The position numbers and the translations under genes were made by a program. Positions 40,955-43,807 of a stretch of DNA of 43,807 nt are shown piece by piece. Every line of letters starts with the position of its first letter. Within the stretch, counting starts at the first letter, position 1. The stretch is from Salinivibrio siamensis. GTDB lineage: Bacteria; Pseudomonadota; Gammaproteobacteria; Enterobacterales; Vibrionaceae. The notes beneath the pieces are model-generated. The model worked only from the letters and a program-made list of their open reading frames with translations. It had not been told where the DNA came from and made no database searches. The stretch is from contig NZ_MUFB01000004.1 of NCBI RefSeq assembly GCF_001996005.1, positions 95,334 to 139,140 of the forward strand, in the 5' to 3' direction.

Positions 40955-41992
40955 TTATACCCCCTCAGGTACAACTAAGCTACCTGCTTCAATATCACCA
41001 ATGAAGTCGAGTTTCCTTAGCAGCGCCATCATACCGTCCACATCTAAACGTTCGGTATTATGCGAGTTGTAATCTTCGATAACAGATAAGTCTCTTTCTC
41101 CTTCCTCATGATATTTAGCGTAATTTAAATCACGGTTATCTGAAGGGATTCGATAGTATCCAACCTGGTCTTCGGCAACAAACATCTCTTCGCGACTGCA
41201 TAACGCTTCATAGAGCTTCTCACCATGCCGTGTACCAATAACGTTCACAACATGCTCTGGCTTATCGGTTATTCGTTTCAGTGCTTCCACTAACGTTTCA
41301 ATCGTTGCTGCCGGTGCCTTTTGTACAAAAATATCACCGTTTGTTCCATGTTCAAACGCATGTAACACTAAGTCAACCGCATCGTTAAGTGTCATCATAA
41401 AACGCGTCATATTTGGATCTGTTACCGTCAATGGTTGGTCATTGAGCATTTGCCGCAAAAACAGAGGGATCACTGACCCACGCGATGCCATCACGTTACC
41501 ATAACGTGTAGCTGCTATCATGGTTTTAGCTGGATCCACATTGCGAGACTTCGCGACAATCACTTTCTCCATCATCGCCTTTGAAATCCCCATCGCATTG
41601 ATGGGATAGACGGCTTTATCAGTACTCAAACAAACTACACGCTTCACTTCATTTTGGATGGCCGCTTCTAGGACATTTTCGGTTCCTAAAACGTTGGTTT
41701 TTACTGCTTCCATAGGGTGAAATTCACAAGATGGCACTTGCTTCAGCGCCGCAGCATGGTAAATGTAGTCAACACCACGCGTCGCGTTCAATATACTTTG
41801 AGGATCTCGCACATCGCCAATATAGAACTTTAACTTTGAACTATTATATTTCCTGCGCATGTCATCTTGCTTTTTTTCATCGCGAGAGAAAATGCGGATT
41901 TCTTTAATATCAGTATCTAGGAAACGATCAAGCACTGCATTACCAAATGAGCCTGTACCGCCAGTAATCAGTAGTATTTTATTCTTAAACAT
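40955..41992 (-). CDS. fnlA: UDP-N-acetylglucosamine 4,6-dehydratase/5-epimerase of UDP-L-FucNAc synthesis
   Basis: A 345-residue SDR enzyme (WbjB/Cap5E type), first step of the pathway. NAD(P)-binding TGGTGSFGNAV (residues 10-20), FSRDEKKQDDMR, YHAAALKQVPSCEFHPMEAVKTNVLG, LSTDKAVYPINAMGISKAMMEK, ATRYGNVMASRGSVIPLF. At the usual Tyr-x3-Lys position a Met is seen (M134, K138), as I recall for the WbjB/CapE branch, which distinguishes it from FlaA1/PseB. Followed at once by fnlB and fnlC. Confidence 0.93.
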   Translation of the reverse strand: MFKNKILLITGGTGSFGNAVLDRFLDTDIKEIRIFSRDEKKQDDMRRKYNSSKLKFYIGDVRDPQSILNATRGVDYIYHAAALKQVPSCEFHPMEAVKTNVLGTENVLEAAIQNEVKRVVCLSTDKAVYPINAMGISKAMMEKVIVAKSRNVDPAKTMIAATRYGNVMASRGSVIPLFLRQMLNDQPLTVTDPNMTRFMMTLNDAVDLVLHAFEHGTNGDIFVQKAPAATIETLVEALKRITDKPEHVVNVIGTRHGEKLYEALCSREEMFVAEDQVGYYRIPSDNRDLNYAKYHEEGERDLSVIEDYNSHNTERLDVDGMMALLRKLDFIGDIEAGSLVVPEGV

Positions 41993-42000
41993 AAAAAACC

Positions 42001-43092
42001 TTAATAGCTGTCAATTATAGAGCAATACTTTCTCGCCCTATCTTTTGCGGTAAAAGTCATAAACTCAGAGCTAAAATCCAGTTGCAAATCTTCATTCCGA
42101 TTTAAATATGCATGATATATTTTTTTAGCCATATCATTTGCGTCGGTTGGATCAAAGTATATTGTTGAACTAGGGCAGCATTCCTTCATGAAAGGAAGAT
42201 CTGATGCTATGACTCGTTTCCCCATAAAACTAGCTTCTATAGGAGCCGCAGAAAAACATTCCAATAAACTAGGAAATATCAAACAGTCAATGTTTTTATA
42301 AAAACCAGGACACTGTTGCACTTTAATTTCACCAGTGGAAAGGAAGTTATTTAAATCACTGAAGCCTAATTCATCCATTTCTCTATCAGTAAATGAGAAA
42401 AGTATAACGACTTCGAGATCAAAACTTTCTTTTAATATTTCATCTACTGTCTTCAATATTCTAATATTTTTATGAACGTAGGGTCTACCTAAAAAACCTA
42501 AACAAAATTTATCGCTAGGTTTATCTTTCACCTCTATGTTTTTCCATCTATGCGGCTCGTTATATATAGACGATATTGTATTGCTTACTATTTCTATTTT
42601 TTCTTTTTTGAAGCCACGATTTACTAAAGCATCCTTAACATGATTTTGTTCAACAACAAGCATATCGTAATTTAAAAATAACTTTTTCTGAATATAATAC
42701 TTCAGTTTTCTTTTCATTCGATCAAAAAAACCGAGTAATGTGTATGCATGTGAATCAGGATAGATAATCCAAGGTTGAGCAAAGCCACAAATGTGTACTT
42801 TACAATCGATTGGATAATAAAATGGACCGAAGATAGTAAAACAAATGTTATAACCGCTAAATATCTCTTTGGCTTTACTGTTGTAGAAACTTAACCCATA
42901 AACATCGAAAATGATAATACGCTCTAATTCATCTTTGCAAAGTAATGATATCAAGTTATCGAAAACTTTAGAAGATACAACGATGTCATAATCGTACCTT
43001 TTATTTTTTATCAACTCAACGATAAAGGAAACAGCGACTTGAACGCCCCCTCCAGAATGAAGGTTACTTGCATTAACAAGCTTGTTCCTCAT
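42001..43092 (-). CDS. Glycosyltransferase, GT4-like
   Basis: A 363-residue GT-B protein. N-terminus NKLVNASNLHSGGGVQVAVSFIVELIK (glycine-rich acceptor loop); C-terminal domain KFCLGFLGRPYVHKNIRILK and DCLIFPSLLECFSAAPIEASFMGKRVIASDLPFM with the E-x7-E motif of retaining GT4 enzymes. Adds a sugar to the cluster's repeat unit; donor and acceptor unknown. Clearly AT-richer, with more Lys/Ile/Asn codons, than the metabolic genes to the left, as is common for horizontally exchanged polysaccharide genes. It lies 8 bases upstream of fnlA. Confidence 0.88.
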   Translation of the reverse strand: MRNKLVNASNLHSGGGVQVAVSFIVELIKNKRYDYDIVVSSKVFDNLISLLCKDELERIIIFDVYGLSFYNSKAKEIFSGYNICFTIFGPFYYPIDCKVHICGFAQPWIIYPDSHAYTLLGFFDRMKRKLKYYIQKKLFLNYDMLVVEQNHVKDALVNRGFKKEKIEIVSNTISSIYNEPHRWKNIEVKDKPSDKFCLGFLGRPYVHKNIRILKTVDEILKESFDLEVVILFSFTDREMDELGFSDLNNFLSTGEIKVQQCPGFYKNIDCLIFPSLLECFSAAPIEASFMGKRVIASDLPFMKECCPSSTIYFDPTDANDMAKKIYHAYLNRNEDLQLDFSSEFMTFTAKDRARKYCSIIDSY

Positions 43093-43093
43093 G

Positions 43094-43807
43094 TTAGCTC
43101 CTTAATACAGGGAAAAGTGTATGTTCAATTGAGGTTAAAGTTTTATCTTGAGCATCATTTAGTCTCTTTGAAAAATCTGAGGAAGATTGAGAAAGGTAAA
43201 TAAGCTTATTCGCAATATCCTCACCAGTAAATGAATCAATGGAGTAACAGATATCTTCAAGTTTAATGTCTTTCAAGATATATTCTGCTTTAGGTTGATA
43301 CGAAATAGAGATGAGGGGGCATAACACCTGTATTGAGAATAGAGCACTATGGAAGCGACTAGCAACAACACCCTTGCTGTATCTCATCCTAGATTTTAAT
43401 ACCGTAGGATCCATTGCACTACTGTCATGTTTTACAATACCCCCACATTTATCAACGATTTCTTTTATTAAAATCTCGTCTAATGATGTGCCATCGCCAT
43501 TTCCTACCTGATTATAGATTATAAAAGGTTTACCTGATTCCTTCACTAAGATCTTAATTGCTTTTATATATTCGCCAATATATCTCTGTCTATATTCATT
43601 TTTATTTAAGCCAGGAAAATCCCAATCAATTACTGTACCAATATAATGTCCTGACCATGATCTATCTTCCTGTAATTCTCCGCTAGCTAGCCATGCAAGA
43701 TCGTGACAGTAGCGAGTATTAAGCCCCATATCATTACTTAAATCAAATGAATAGCTCTCTCTAGTAAACACAGTATCTAAAGAAGAAAAAGCAAATTTTG
43801 AAATCAA
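43094..43807 (-). CDS. Polysaccharide pyruvyl transferase family protein, 5' end cut by the window
   Basis: The frame is open to the right edge, so the N-terminus is missing; 237 residues are visible. FTRESYSFDL, DLAWLAS, YNQVGNGDGTSLDEI and the conserved SKGVVASRFHSALFSIQVLCPLISISYQPK (His in SRFHSA) are typical of the PS_pyruv_trans family (CsaB/WcaK), which add ketal pyruvate to exopolysaccharide or secondary cell-wall sugars. AT-rich. It lies one base upstream of the GT4 gene on the same strand, so the cluster continues beyond the window. Confidence 0.82.
   Translation of the reverse strand: MISKFAFSSLDTVFTRESYSFDLSNDMGLNTRYCHDLAWLASGELQEDRSWSGHYIGTVIDWDFPGLNKNEYRQRYIGEYIKAIKILVKESGKPFIIYNQVGNGDGTSLDEILIKEIVDKCGGIVKHDSSAMDPTVLKSRMRYSKGVVASRFHSALFSIQVLCPLISISYQPKAEYILKDIKLEDICYSIDSFTGEDIANKLIYLSQSSSDFSKRLNDAQDKTLTSIEHTLFPVLRS

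Overview
The window reads as chromosomal DNA of a gammaproteobacterium in the Vibrionaceae (GC near 50 % by eye; Vibrio- or Salinivibrio-like, genus not decidable from sequence alone). The main pointer is the chitin-catabolism locus at the left: the end of a ChiS-type sensor, then a chitooligosaccharide-binding protein, two permeases, two ATPases, a GH9 glucosaminidase-type enzyme and a GH20 hexosaminidase, in the order known from the Vibrio cholerae VC0622-VC0613 region. No tRNA, rRNA or CRISPR array was seen.

Layout. 1-12.3 kb: chitin sensing, uptake and cytoplasmic hydrolysis (+ strand). 12.4-16.7 kb: miaE, a REP-associated tyrosine transposase (RAYT), a 37-residue membrane-protein gene, yciI, a pilotin-like lipoprotein, a small membrane protein and an RluA-type pseudouridine synthase. 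16.9-22.9 kb: a complete ribose operon rbsDACBKR (- strand) with a perfect RbsR-type operator upstream. 23.1-25.1 kb: a repeat-rich stretch in which near-identical elements of about 160 bp alternate with a small CXXC protein and a ParDE toxin-antitoxin pair. 25.1-28.6 kb: a LacI regulator divergent from an ascorbate-family PTS operon (IIA, IIB, IIC), with a striking cluster of palindromic operators between them and a strong terminator after it. 29.0-31.3 kb: galE and a WecA-type phosphotransferase. 31.3-36.6 kb: a mannose/fructose PTS locus (stand-alone IIB, IIA fusion, AraC regulator, IIABC permease, manA) that recalls VC1823-VC1827. 37.1-43.8 kb (- strand): the distal end of a surface-polysaccharide cluster with the UDP-L-FucNAc set fnlA-fnlB-fnlC-wbuB-wbuC, another glycosyltransferase and a polysaccharide pyruvyl transferase cut by the window edge.

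The most unusual signal is a dispersed short repeat with core GGGGACAGGCAC (reverse GTGCCTGTCCCC). I count about 35-40 copies between 1.5 and 25.2 kb and none beyond about 25.8 kb. The copies surround the RAYT gene, often form inverted pairs that could fold into hairpins, lie between genes inside the rbs operon, and have entered the GH9 coding sequence at two places without breaking the frame. The core has no stop codon in any of the six frames. This looks like a RAYT-linked repeat family that also colonises protein-coding DNA.

Functionally the window joins import and breakdown of chitin sugars, ribose and PTS sugars with synthesis of nucleotide sugars for surface glycans. GalE and ManA may link sugar uptake to glycan synthesis; that link is inference.
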